IMG/VR virus record: IMGVR_UViG_3300047452_000109
Coordinates: 1 to 31,955 of that record
Origin: a virus
Strand: one strand, 5' to 3'
DNA length: 31,955 nt
This document shows, piece by piece, positions 15,199 to 21,305 of the stretch. The notes under the pieces were generated by a model. That model did not search any database. It had not been told where the DNA came from and was given only the letters and a program-made list of their open reading frames with translations. Made by a program: the position numbers and the translations under genes. Positions within the stretch are counted from its first letter, which is position 1. Each line of letters opens with the position of its first letter.

Positions 15199-15735
15199 CT
15201 AGTCTTGACGATAAAAGATATGTTCGCCAATTCTACCAATCAGTTGAAAGTGTCGAGCCCAACTTGGATCAACATACTTTGCGTGGTAGTGTGTTGCGCC
15301 TTCTGTAATGCCACGAGCATCAAAATGAACAACCATATTGTATGCAATCTGTTGTGCTTCTACCCAAGAATCCATATCTTTTGGCCAATCACTTTTGCCA
15401 TCGCAATACCAGCTGAACTGACATTTGTTACGCACCATAACCATTTTAGTTTCATCTTTCCAGCTAGGACGTTGCTTGCCTTGGTTTACTACTTTACAAA
15501 TAGTATCTGGATAACGTGTATCCTGTACACGATTAAGAACTACATCAGCAACAGCCATTCGGTCTGCTCTGTTACTGCTTCGTGATTCAAAATAAATGTT
15601 CTGTGCTAGACACCACATCTCTGGACGTTCTTCTGCTGTAAACAAGCCTTTAGCTTGTCCTGCTTGTGCAAAACTAAGTCCTGCTGAACAAAATACCGCA
15701 ATGGTGATGATTCTTTTCAATGTTTGCTTTGTCAT
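15199..15735 (-). CDS. SleB/CwlJ-type cell wall hydrolase (probable endolysin)
   Basis: The 178-residue protein has a signal peptide (about 1-28) and the Hydrolase_2 (SleB) domain: WCLAQNIYFESRSSNRADR with the catalytic Glu50, VADVVLNRVQDTRYP, CQFSWYCDG and GATHYHAKYVDPSWA. SleB-like enzymes are lytic transglycosylases that cleave peptidoglycan. Such proteins are the usual candidate endolysin of marine T4-like phages. The signal peptide would allow Sec-dependent export without a holin, although a holin-like protein is encoded at 30966-31202. AGGAG precedes the ATG. Confidence 0.9.
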   Translation of the reverse strand: MTKQTLKRIITIAVFCSAGLSFAQAGQAKGLFTAEERPEMWCLAQNIYFESRSSNRADRMAVADVVLNRVQDTRYPDTICKVVNQGKQRPSWKDETKMVMVRNKCQFSWYCDGKSDWPKDMDSWVEAQQIAYNMVVHFDARGITEGATHYHAKYVDPSWARHFQLIGRIGEHIFYRQD

Positions 15736-15744
15736 AATAAACTC

Positions 15745-16197
15745 CTATCGACGCATCGCGGCAATTTCTTTGGCTTCGTTAGTGCCACGCATTACCGGAA
15801 CTGCATTTGATTTGTGCATTGTTGCAATGCCAACAATAAGATCGCCTGTGTATTTCATAGACTCTTTCTTAGTGCCGCCTGAACAACCTTTGTTAAACGT
15901 ACCGTTCTTAATTGCTTCTTCCATTGAAGAAGGAATTCTTGGCTCATCTCTGCGCCAGCTATCGTCTGGCTTATAAGTTGTTGCTTTTCGCTTAGGTGCT
16001 TTGTACTCGCCTCGTACATATGCAATGTAGTCATCGACAGTGTCGTACTGTAGTGAATGATTGTTTGCTCGACGCATTGCCTTGTTGTGCTTACGCCATT
16101 CAATAGTATGACGCTCTATATCTTTTTGCGTCAACGCTTTCTTCTTACGCTTTTTGGTGTTAAGAGAAGTCATACCTCTCACAAGTCCCATAGTCAT
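15745..16197 (-). CDS. Basic phage protein of unknown function
   Basis: I do not recognise a named family. The 150-residue protein is basic, with a Lys/Arg-rich N-terminus (TKKRKKKALTQKD), a central YDTVDDYIAYVRGEYKAP segment and a C-terminal YTGDLIVGIATMHKSNAVPV block that I recall as conserved in cyanophage hypothetical proteins. There is no signal or membrane segment. The ribosome site AGGAG is part of a 13-base inverted repeat (16202-16247), and a consensus promoter lies at 16232-16260, so its expression is probably controlled at both levels. Confidence 0.75.
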   Translation of the reverse strand: MTMGLVRGMTSLNTKKRKKKALTQKDIERHTIEWRKHNKAMRRANNHSLQYDTVDDYIAYVRGEYKAPKRKATTYKPDDSWRRDEPRIPSSMEEAIKNGTFNKGCSGGTKKESMKYTGDLIVGIATMHKSNAVPVMRGTNEAKEIAAMRR

Positions 16198-16201
16198 AAA
16201 A

Positions 16202-16247
16202 AAACTCCTGCTATTGTTAAACTGTATATACAGTATAGCAGGAGTTT
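16202..16247. repeat. 13-bp inverted repeat with a 14-bp palindrome in its loop
   Basis: Arms AAACTCCTGCTAT (16202-16214) and ATAGCAGGAGTTT (16235-16247) are perfect complements. The loop contains the perfect palindrome ACTGTATATACAGT (16221-16234). On the minus strand the second arm holds the Shine-Dalgarno AGGAG of the downstream gene and is followed by seven T before the ATG at 16197, so it can act as a terminator or hide the ribosome site in read-through transcripts. Confidence 0.7.
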
Positions 16248-16260
16248 AGTTAACTGTCAA
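16232..16260 (-). promoter_or_regulatory. Consensus sigma70 promoter inside the inverted repeat
   Basis: TTGACA (16260-16255) and TATACT (16237-16232) are spaced by 17 bases, with TGC before the -10 box as in extended -10 promoters. The palindrome 16221-16234 overlaps the -10 box end and the likely start site, the usual position of a repressor operator. Transcripts from here would lack the first arm of the inverted repeat. Confidence 0.75.
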
Positions 16261-16278
16261 GCAGTTTTGGTAAACTAG

Positions 16279-16527
16279 TTACGCCGCAAACATTTTTGCT
16301 CTTGAACCGTTTACATCTCTAGCAGTAATCGCATAGCGAGTCTTACCAGTTGTAGCAACGTCAGTTTTCACGTTCAAGCCAGCCGCTTTGAGTTCACTCA
16401 TTCTTGCTGGTAATTGTTGAATACCGAATCTTGCTTTAGCGTCTGCCGCTGTCAATGTTTTACCTGTTCCACGTAGATACGTTTCTAGGAATGTTTTTTG
16501 GTTAGTTTTGATTTTTGTAAATGCCAT
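16279..16527 (-). CDS. Small helix-turn-helix protein (HTH_39-like)
   Basis: The start at 16527 (MAFTKIKTNQ) has GGAGG five bases upstream; the ATG at 16539 lies inside that ribosome site and is rejected. The 82-residue product has KTFLETYLRGTGKTLTAADA followed by KARFGIQQLPARMSELKAAG, matching the small phage HTH domain in which a winged helix reads DNA. The C-terminus GKTRYAIT resembles the wing. It is likely an early transcriptional regulator: it follows a perfect TTGACA/TATAAT promoter, and the palindrome downstream (16221-16234) is a candidate target. Confidence 0.75.
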   Translation of the reverse strand: MAFTKIKTNQKTFLETYLRGTGKTLTAADAKARFGIQQLPARMSELKAAGLNVKTDVATTGKTRYAITARDVNGSRAKMFAA

Positions 16528-16581
16528 TATGGCCTCCATTAGTTAATTTAAAATTATACTAATTTTCTTAGTATGTGTAAC

Positions 16582-16609
16582 ATTATACACGAATCTACAA
16601 AAATGTCAA
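16582..16609 (-). promoter_or_regulatory. Perfect-consensus sigma70 promoter of the HTH gene
   Basis: TTGACA (16609-16604) and TATAAT (16587-16582) are separated by 16 bases on the minus strand. The start site would fall near 16575, about 50 bases before the ATG at 16527. Both hexamers match the E. coli consensus in all six positions. Confidence 0.75.
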
Positions 16610-16624
16610 CCTTTTTTGGACAAA

Positions 16625-17113
16625 CTACTTGCCTTCCATTAATTTAACGGCTGCATCGTAATCTTCTTGTGCAATTACACCTTCACGTAATAATTTGGTT
16701 CTGTTTGCTAGGTGCTTTAATTGGATTTCTTCTTTGCTTCCGCCAAAGTATGCCACAGCGTGTCCTTCTTCAATAAGGATATCTGTTACAAGTTCAGCTG
16801 GACCATTTTCAAAACGTTCTACTTTGAAGTCTCCTAAGATACGTCCGAACTTGCCTTTCATATCTTCACCTTTGCGGTCTTCAGTAGTAATAAGTTTACC
16901 ACCGTCTTCCATAAGTTCTTTCAAACGTGCTTTAGCGGCTTCACCAAACAAGTCTTCTACTTTGTCCCTTGTACGTGACTCAGGCGTGTCAATGCCCATA
17001 ATTCTTACACGTTCGTCTGTTAATGTTACTCCAAATCCTAGATCGATATCTACATCTACTGTATCACCGTCTACTACTTTAATAACTTTTACATCATATT
17101 CATTCTTTTGCAT
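16625..17113 (-). CDS. Thermonuclease (staphylococcal nuclease-like)
   Basis: The 162-residue protein carries the SNase fold signatures: VVDGDTVDVDIDLGFGVTLT (13-32), then VRIMGIDTPES (36-46) with Arg37, Asp42 and Glu45 at the positions of the catalytic Arg35, Asp40 and Glu43, and KGKFGRILG (86-94) with Arg91 as the second arginine. It has no signal peptide, so it should act inside the cell on DNA or RNA, perhaps in host DNA breakdown. A GAGGG site precedes the ATG. It is separated from the next gene by the HTH promoter. Confidence 0.9.
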   Translation of the reverse strand: MQKNEYDVKVIKVVDGDTVDVDIDLGFGVTLTDERVRIMGIDTPESRTRDKVEDLFGEAAKARLKELMEDGGKLITTEDRKGEDMKGKFGRILGDFKVERFENGPAELVTDILIEEGHAVAYFGGSKEEIQLKHLANRTKLLREGVIAQEDYDAAVKLMEGK

Positions 17114-17125
17114 TTTATTTCCCTC

Positions 17126-17497
17126 TTATTCATCTAAGTTTAATGCTTGGTCGCCCCATAGTTCCATTACTGCCGCGGCAAACGCTTGCCCGAAGAGCCA
17201 CATAAGTGTAAGAATAATTATGCCCACGCATATTATTAGAAGCCATACTATAATTTTTACTATTATATGTTTGTCTTCTACCCAATGTGCTACTCGTTTT
17301 ATTTTGTTTTTAACGCCGCCTAGTAAATAGTTTCCTATTACAAAACGTGCTAACCGCATTACAATTAATATCGGAGAACTTAATACGTCAAACAATATTA
17401 GGAACAAGTCTACTGAAGCATCTATAATGTTGTCAACATTGAACCAATTGCGAATACGTTCGACACGTTCTCTGCGTTTCTGTTCGCGCTTGTCCAT
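17126..17497 (-). CDS. Small membrane protein, unknown
   Basis: I do not recognise this 123-residue protein. It has a very basic N-terminus (MDKREQKRRERVERIRN), hydrophobic segments at about 28-55 and 80-110 and a short acidic end (NLDE). The charge pattern suggests a cytoplasmic N-terminus and two membrane spans. An ACTAAATA box lies upstream (17524-17531), immediately after the porin-gene terminator, and an AGGGC site precedes the ATG. Confidence 0.7.
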   Translation of the reverse strand: MDKREQKRRERVERIRNWFNVDNIIDASVDLFLILFDVLSSPILIVMRLARFVIGNYLLGGVKNKIKRVAHWVEDKHIIVKIIVWLLIICVGIIILTLMWLFGQAFAAAVMELWGDQALNLDE

Positions 17498-17523
17498 TTG
17501 CCCTGCCCTTTATATGCTAACTT

Positions 17524-17531
17524 TATTTAGT
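17524..17531 (-). promoter_or_regulatory. Late-type box (ACTAAATA) before the membrane protein
   Basis: The minus strand reads ACTAAATA, directly downstream of the terminator at 17534-17560 and 27 bases before the ATG at 17497. The location right after a terminator supports its use as a promoter. Confidence 0.4.
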
Positions 17532-17533
17532 CA

Positions 17534-17560
17534 TAAAAAAAGAGCCCTGAGGCTCTAATT
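17534..17560 (-). terminator. Rho-independent terminator after the porin-like gene
   Basis: On the minus strand a perfect stem AGAGCC/GGCTCT with a four-base loop (TCAG) is followed by seven T. It starts 20 bases after the stop of the porin-like gene. Confidence 0.9.
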
Positions 17561-17579
17561 TTAGTGTTATGTTTTTAAC

Positions 17580-18362
17580 TTAGAAGTTAAACGATAGACC
17601 TGCTGTTGGTGTCCAATCTTTTGCGTCTGTATCATAATCAATACCTGCGCTTAGTTCTGCACCTGCTACGTCTACTGTGTACTCACCACCGATGTGCTGT
17701 AGTTTGTTAGTATCTGAACCGTTGATGTATGCTTCTAATCCACTTACTGCAAGTGAACCTTCAAAAGCCATTGCTTCTGCATCCAAGTCGTATGTTGCCA
17801 TACCGCCTGCTGTTACCATACCTAAGTCTAGTCCAGCAACTTCTGCACCTAGTACAGTGTTTTCGCTTGCGCGGTTGTAGTCAGCACTTGCTGTTACGTC
17901 TGCAATGCCTGCGTCTACTGTGTATGCACCTTGTAGGTTGCTTACTTCAGTTACATCTGTTGTCCAGTCTGTTAAGCCTACTGCTACACTTGCATTACCA
18001 AATGACAATGCTACTGATTCAGTCATTGCCGGTGCTGCCAATGTGCCGTCTGTTGATGCGTTTGCATTTGTTTCTGGCATTAAGTTGTTGTCATCACCAA
18101 ACACTACGCCTACGCCTGCTACTGTTGTGCCTACTGCCCAAGTGTCAAGTGTTAGAGCATTACCGTCTGTTGCTTTAAAGTCTAGGTCTACTGTTGCCAT
18201 TGAACCTGCATCTACATCTAGTTCGACACCCATTGTGCCTGCTGTTTTGCCTGCTGTTGTTTCAGCAAAGTCTAAGTTTATTGCACCTGAAATTACAGGT
18301 GTATCAGCCGTTGCTGATGTTGCTGCCATTGCGGCAACCATTGCTATCGCGAGAATACGCAT
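17580..18362 (-). CDS. Exported porin-like beta-barrel protein
   Basis: The 260-residue protein has a signal peptide (1-19, MRILAIAMVAAMAATSATA) and then many short amphipathic strands (for example VISGAINLDFAET, ATVDLDFKATDG, YINGSDTNKLQHIGGEYTVD) ending in LSFNF. The terminal Phe after alternating hydrophobics is the classical outer-membrane barrel signature read by BamA. It is rich in Ala, Asp, Thr and Val and has no cysteine and few basic residues. No named porin family is recognised. As a monocistronic gene with its own leader hairpin and strong terminator, it is probably made in quantity. It could alter host permeability or hide the phage receptor. Confidence 0.75.
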   Translation of the reverse strand: MRILAIAMVAAMAATSATADTPVISGAINLDFAETTAGKTAGTMGVELDVDAGSMATVDLDFKATDGNALTLDTWAVGTTVAGVGVVFGDDNNLMPETNANASTDGTLAAPAMTESVALSFGNASVAVGLTDWTTDVTEVSNLQGAYTVDAGIADVTASADYNRASENTVLGAEVAGLDLGMVTAGGMATYDLDAEAMAFEGSLAVSGLEAYINGSDTNKLQHIGGEYTVDVAGAELSAGIDYDTDAKDWTPTAGLSFNF

Positions 18363-18389
18363 TTTGTCTTCCTTATATATTTTTGTTAA

Positions 18390-18417
18390 GTGAGCGGGGT
18401 GGGTTTTTGTGGCTCAC
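18390..18417 (-). other. Hairpin in the leader of the porin-like gene
   Basis: GTGAGC and GCTCAC (six base pairs) enclose a C-rich 16-base loop, about 30 bases before the ATG. A possible weak promoter (TATAAC near 18436) lies upstream. The hairpin may protect the mRNA or control its translation. Confidence 0.35.
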
Positions 18418-18486
18418 GTATTAGTTATAACATATTCAATATAAAATGCAATGCTTTAGAGCGGTTTTAGCTATATATGCCACAAA

Positions 18487-18520
18487 TAAAAAAAAGAGTG
18501 TTGCTATAAAACAACACTCT
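18487..18520 (-). terminator. Rho-independent terminator after the tmRNA
   Basis: On the minus strand AGAGTGTTG and CAACACTCT (nine base pairs) enclose an eight-base loop and are followed by a run of T. It closes the tmRNA transcription unit and separates it from the porin-like gene. Confidence 0.9.
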
Positions 18521-18524
18521 CTAA

Positions 18525-18772
18525 TGCTATGTTTGGTAACAAGGCCTAACTACCTCGTAACAGCCTAGGCTGCTAATGAATAATTTGCGTTTGCAATTAT
18601 TAAGTTTGTTCGCGTTAACCGAGCTTACATCCGGGCAACTCCACTCTTCTACTAATCCGCCTGTCGATCCTAGTTCAGCCCCATCATAAAAACATTCAGC
18701 AAATGTGCTTATGGTGGAGCTGCCGGGTACCGCCCCCGGGTCCAGCTCGTCGTTTGAATTGCTTCAACGTTA
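18525..18772 (-). ncRNA. ssrA: Two-piece (circularly permuted) tmRNA
   Basis: On the minus strand the acceptor piece comes first: a T-arm CCGGG-GGCGGTA-CCCGG (18739-18723) followed by CAGCTCC and an encoded ACCA ending at 18712. After a 29-base spacer the coding piece starts at 18682 with GGGGCTGA and GGATCGACAGG. GGGGCTG pairs with CAGCTCC over seven base pairs, including G3-U70, the alanine identity pair. The tag frame runs from the resume codon GCA at 18594 to TAG at 18567-18565 and reads ANANYSLAA, with the LAA end typical of degradation tags. An A lies at -4 of the resume codon as in E. coli. This acceptor-first order is that of alphaproteobacterial tmRNAs. Outer ends of both pieces are approximate. 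Confidence 0.92.
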
Positions 18773-18778
18773 CAAGTA

Positions 18779-18809
18779 TATTTATAACACTCTTATGCTA
18801 GAATGTCAA
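18779..18809 (-). promoter_or_regulatory. Dual early/late promoter of the tmRNA
   Basis: TTGACA (18809-18804), 17 bases, then TATAAA (18786-18781) on the minus strand form a sigma70-like promoter. The same -10 region reads TATAAATA (18786-18779), an exact T4 late box. Transcription would start near 18772, just before the acceptor piece. The -35 box lies inside the end of the upstream 99-residue gene. Confidence 0.65.
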
Positions 18810-19092
18810 GTTCTTTTTGTAGTTTTTTGTTCTTTTTAGTAGTTGGTATTTTTCGTAACCAACTGTCAGCAATGTATGCCCTAGGTGACGGGCCTAATTG
18901 AATAGTTAGGTCCTCTGCTTCAATCCACCAGTAGTAATCTGCAACCGGTGCTTCACAAGGCATTCCTCGAAAGTAAAACTGTTCTTTTTCTTTAAACTTG
19001 CCAATATATTCTGACACGTTAACAATGCGTCCTACGTTTGCAGGATTTACACTAAACACTATTACTGCTTTATCGCCTTGTTCTACATTCAT
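18793..19092 (-). CDS. Unrecognised 99-residue phage protein
   Basis: The ATG at 19092 overlaps the stop of the preceding gene (TAATG), which decides the start over an upstream TTG at 19098. The N-terminus MNVEQGDKAVIVFSVNPANV followed by GRIVNVSEYIG suggests a small beta barrel of the KOW/SH3 type; the C-terminus is Lys-rich. No catalytic motif is seen. It is the last gene of a coupled chain starting at nrdB, and its 3' end contains the -35 box of the tmRNA promoter. Confidence 0.7.
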   Translation of the reverse strand: MNVEQGDKAVIVFSVNPANVGRIVNVSEYIGKFKEKEQFYFRGMPCEAPVADYYWWIEAEDLTIQLGPSPRAYIADSWLRKIPTTKKNKKLQKELDILA

Positions 19093-19301
19093 TACCAAAA
19101 GCCTAAGTTTCTTCCGTTGCCTGCAATAATACTAAAACAAGTTATTATATGCAATACAATCCAAAATGTTCTAAACCAAAGTGCTTTCTTTACATCATCT
19201 TGTGATATAGGAAGAAACTCTGGTTTGTCGTCGTCTGTTATTCCTACGGGCATTCCAACTGTTCTTGCCCACATTTTTAACCATCTTCGCTGACCGCTCA
19301 T
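19092..19301 (-). CDS. Small membrane protein, unknown
   Basis: The 69-residue protein has a soluble N-terminal half (WLKMWARTVGMPVGITDDDK) and one hydrophobic span (about 41-61, ALWFRTFWIVLHIITCFSII). I recall close relatives as hypothetical proteins in cyanophages. It is coupled at both ends by TAATG overlaps, to the PAAR gene before it and the 99-residue gene after it. Confidence 0.7.
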   Translation of the reverse strand: MSGQRRWLKMWARTVGMPVGITDDDKPEFLPISQDDVKKALWFRTFWIVLHIITCFSIIAGNGRNLGFW

Positions 19302-19609
19302 TAGGCACCATTCGCAAATACGTTAGGACTACCACCTGTCATTTTGCCAGCATCAACTGCATCGTTTATTCTTGTAACTGCAATGCTGTTAATGAAAACA
19401 TTAGGCGATCCTGCTTTAGTTACATCTGTGTGAGAAACACAATCGTCGCCGCTTGGTATGTCGTGTGATACTGTAGGAGCACCAATTACAATAACATCAA
19501 TGTTATTGGCGTGTACTGTACCGTCTGTGTTAGAACTATCAATTGTAGTTGTTCCGTCACACCCGTGACCAGTGTTTAGTGCATCTCCTACTCTGCACAC
19601 TGCAGGCAT
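19301..19609 (-). CDS. PAAR-domain tail spike tip protein
   Basis: The 102-residue protein is one PAAR domain: VCRVGDALNTGHGC at the start, IVIGAPTVSHDIPSG in the middle, then AGSPNVFINSIAVTRINDAV and GGSPNVFANGA. PAAR proteins form the sharp cone, with a bound metal held by His/Cys residues, at the tip of the central spike of contractile tails (T4 gp5.4 and type VI secretion). Candidate metal ligands are His15, Cys17, His49 and Cys57. It is an unexpected structural gene in an otherwise nucleotide-metabolism operon (nrdB-grx). Both ends use TAATG overlaps. Confidence 0.88.
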   Translation of the reverse strand: MPAVCRVGDALNTGHGCDGTTTIDSSNTDGTVHANNIDVIVIGAPTVSHDIPSGDDCVSHTDVTKAGSPNVFINSIAVTRINDAVDAGKMTGGSPNVFANGA

Positions 19610-19896
19610 TAGAGTGCAATGCCAGTCGTTTGTGTTGTGTATTGTTTGCTGATCTCATCTTCTGTTTTTGCAACACAAAGAACTGATGCAGCCTTCATTA
19701 CAAATTTACCAGTAGGTGACACAGAGAACATAAAAGGAGCAAGTCCTAATCCTTTCTCTTGTGCAATAAGAACCATTGGTTTATGCAATGTAATATTTTG
19801 ATCTGTTTCTGAATCTAAACGTCCAAGAATTTCTTCTCCTGAACTTAGTTTCAAAGAAATAGTATCTCCGTTTTTATATGGGGTTTCTAATAACAT
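19609..19896 (-). CDS. Small beta-rich phage protein, LSm/Hfq-like at most
   Basis: The 95-residue protein has KNGDTISLKLSSGEEILGRL followed by DSETDQNITLHKPMVLI, resembling the Sm1-type strand pattern of LSm/Hfq folds (a strand, G-E-E-I-x-G-R, then a bend), but the Sm2 motif is not clear. Function is unknown; RNA binding is only a guess. TAATG overlaps couple it to glutaredoxin and to the PAAR gene. Confidence 0.7.
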   Translation of the reverse strand: MLLETPYKNGDTISLKLSSGEEILGRLDSETDQNITLHKPMVLIAQEKGLGLAPFMFSVSPTGKFVMKAASVLCVAKTEDEISKQYTTQTTGIAL

Positions 19897-20147
19897 TATA
19901 GTGTGAATCCTGTTCCGTTATAATTAGTGTTGTCGATGTATTCAATCATTTGTTCGTAGCCGCCTACTTTATTTCCACCTACAATAATCTGTGGGAATGT
20001 TCTTGCGGTAGGAAAAACTTCAAACAGTTCTTCTCTAGTAAAATCAACATCGAGTTGTTTGTATTCAAATTTAAAGTCCCTTGCCTCGCACAACGCTTTT
20101 GCCTTTGTACAAGAAGGACAAGATGGTTTACCATATATAGTAATCAT
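19896..20147 (-). CDS. Glutaredoxin
   Basis: The 83-residue thioredoxin-fold protein has the dithiol active site CPSC (10-13), TFPQI with the cis-proline and GGYEQM for glutathione binding. It would re-reduce the class Ia ribonucleotide reductase encoded just upstream, as T4 NrdC does. It overlaps the nrdB stop by ATGA. Confidence 0.93.
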   Translation of the reverse strand: MITIYGKPSCPSCTKAKALCEARDFKFEYKQLDVDFTREELFEVFPTARTFPQIIVGGNKVGGYEQMIEYIDNTNYNGTGFTL

Positions 20148-21247
20148 AAACTGAATCCTTTTAGGCTGTTTTTATCAACATCCTGTTTAATGCCACCAAT
20201 GATATAACTTTCAACTTCTGTCTCCTGCGGTGCAACTTGCAAGCCTGAGCTAGATAGCCAATGCTGTGTCCACGGTAGCGGGTTAGTGTTTACTGGTTGA
20301 TCAAAAATTGCATCAAAGCCCAGCGCCTTTAGTCTGCGGTTAGCAATGTATTCTACATACTGATGTAACAATGTACTGTTAAGACCAATCATTGAACCAT
20401 CTTTGAACAGGTAGTCTGCCCAATCTTTTTCTTCTGCAACACATTCACGCCACAAATCATATACTTCTTGTTTACATTCTTTTGCAATTTCTGCCATTTC
20501 TGGATCGTCCTTGCCTTGTGCCCACAACTTCAATACGTGAGTACTAAGTGCCAAATGCTGTGCTTCATCCCTAGCGATAAGACTAATAATCTTAGCACTA
20601 CCTTCCATTAGCTTTAGTTCTCCAAAGCCAAAGGTGCAAGCAAATGACACATAGAAACGTAAACCTTCAAGTATATTTACAGTATGCATAGCAAGATATA
20701 ACTTCTTCTTAACATCACGCATATTACCTTTGTTGCGATGTGTGTACGCATCAGCGGCTTCTGTAAATGCATCGTAATGTTTAGTTACACTTGTTGCACG
20801 AGCAATAATCTTTTCGTCATCTAAAATAGTGTCAAACACTTCTGACGGGTCAGCATACACGTTTTTCATAATGTGTGTATAGCTACGTGAATGGATTGTT
20901 TCAAAGAAGTCCCAAGTAACAATACATCCTTCTAGTTCAGGTAATGATACGTGCGGCAAAAATGCTAGGCACGGACCACGCCCTTGGACACTGTCAAGTA
21001 ATGTTTGATATTTTAAATTGCTTGTAAAAATATGTTTTTGTTCTGGACGAAAGTTAGCAAAGTCTGCTCTGTCTTTTTGTAGACTTACTTCTTCTGGGCG
21101 CCAAAAATAACCTAGCATAGTTTGATTTAGTTTATCAAACACTGGAAATTTAAATACGTCATAACGTTGTGTGTTTTGATCTGCTCCAAAAAACATATTT
21201 TGTTTTGTAAAGTCTACTTTGTCTTTGTTGAATACGGTCTTTGCCAT
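20144..21247 (-). CDS. nrdB: Class Ia ribonucleotide reductase beta subunit
   Basis: The 367-residue protein has all residues needed for a di-iron tyrosyl radical: Asp85 (TLLDSVQGR), Glu116, His119 and Tyr123 (FETIHSRSYTHI), then EGLRFYVSFACTFGF and ARDEAQHLALS with the second set of Glu and His ligands. The spacing equals E. coli Asp84/Glu115/His118/Tyr122. With NrdA it makes dNDPs for phage DNA synthesis. It is followed by glutaredoxin with an ATGA overlap and preceded by a 58-base gap with a possible promoter. Confidence 0.97.
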   Translation of the reverse strand: MAKTVFNKDKVDFTKQNMFFGADQNTQRYDVFKFPVFDKLNQTMLGYFWRPEEVSLQKDRADFANFRPEQKHIFTSNLKYQTLLDSVQGRGPCLAFLPHVSLPELEGCIVTWDFFETIHSRSYTHIMKNVYADPSEVFDTILDDEKIIARATSVTKHYDAFTEAADAYTHRNKGNMRDVKKKLYLAMHTVNILEGLRFYVSFACTFGFGELKLMEGSAKIISLIARDEAQHLALSTHVLKLWAQGKDDPEMAEIAKECKQEVYDLWRECVAEEKDWADYLFKDGSMIGLNSTLLHQYVEYIANRRLKALGFDAIFDQPVNTNPLPWTQHWLSSSGLQVAPQETEVESYIIGGIKQDVDKNSLKGFSL

Positions 21248-21273
21248 CTTACTTCCTCTGTTTCTCTCTGTAT

Positions 21274-21302
21274 AGTATGCACTATAAATGCCCTTTTGTC
21301 AA
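21274..21302 (-). promoter_or_regulatory. Possible sigma70-like promoter before nrdB
   Basis: TTGACA (21302-21297) is followed after 17 bases by CATACT (21279-21274) on the minus strand. The -35 box is perfect and the -10 box weak (four of six). It overlaps the nrdA stop region and would give a 20-25-base leader for nrdB. Confidence 0.4.
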
Positions 21303-21305
21303 TGA

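Noticed and set aside
16695-17330. A 211-codon open frame on the plus strand
   Set aside because: It is antisense to the thermonuclease gene and runs into the next gene; the product is Ser/Pro-rich without recognisable features.
17729-18393. Long plus-strand frames rich in Leu and Ser/Val/Ala
   Set aside because: They mirror the low-complexity codons of the porin-like gene on the minus strand.
18540-18740. A tRNA gene at the CCA-containing structure
   Set aside because: There is no anticodon arm; acceptor stem halves are in permuted order and a tag reading frame is present, so it is tmRNA.
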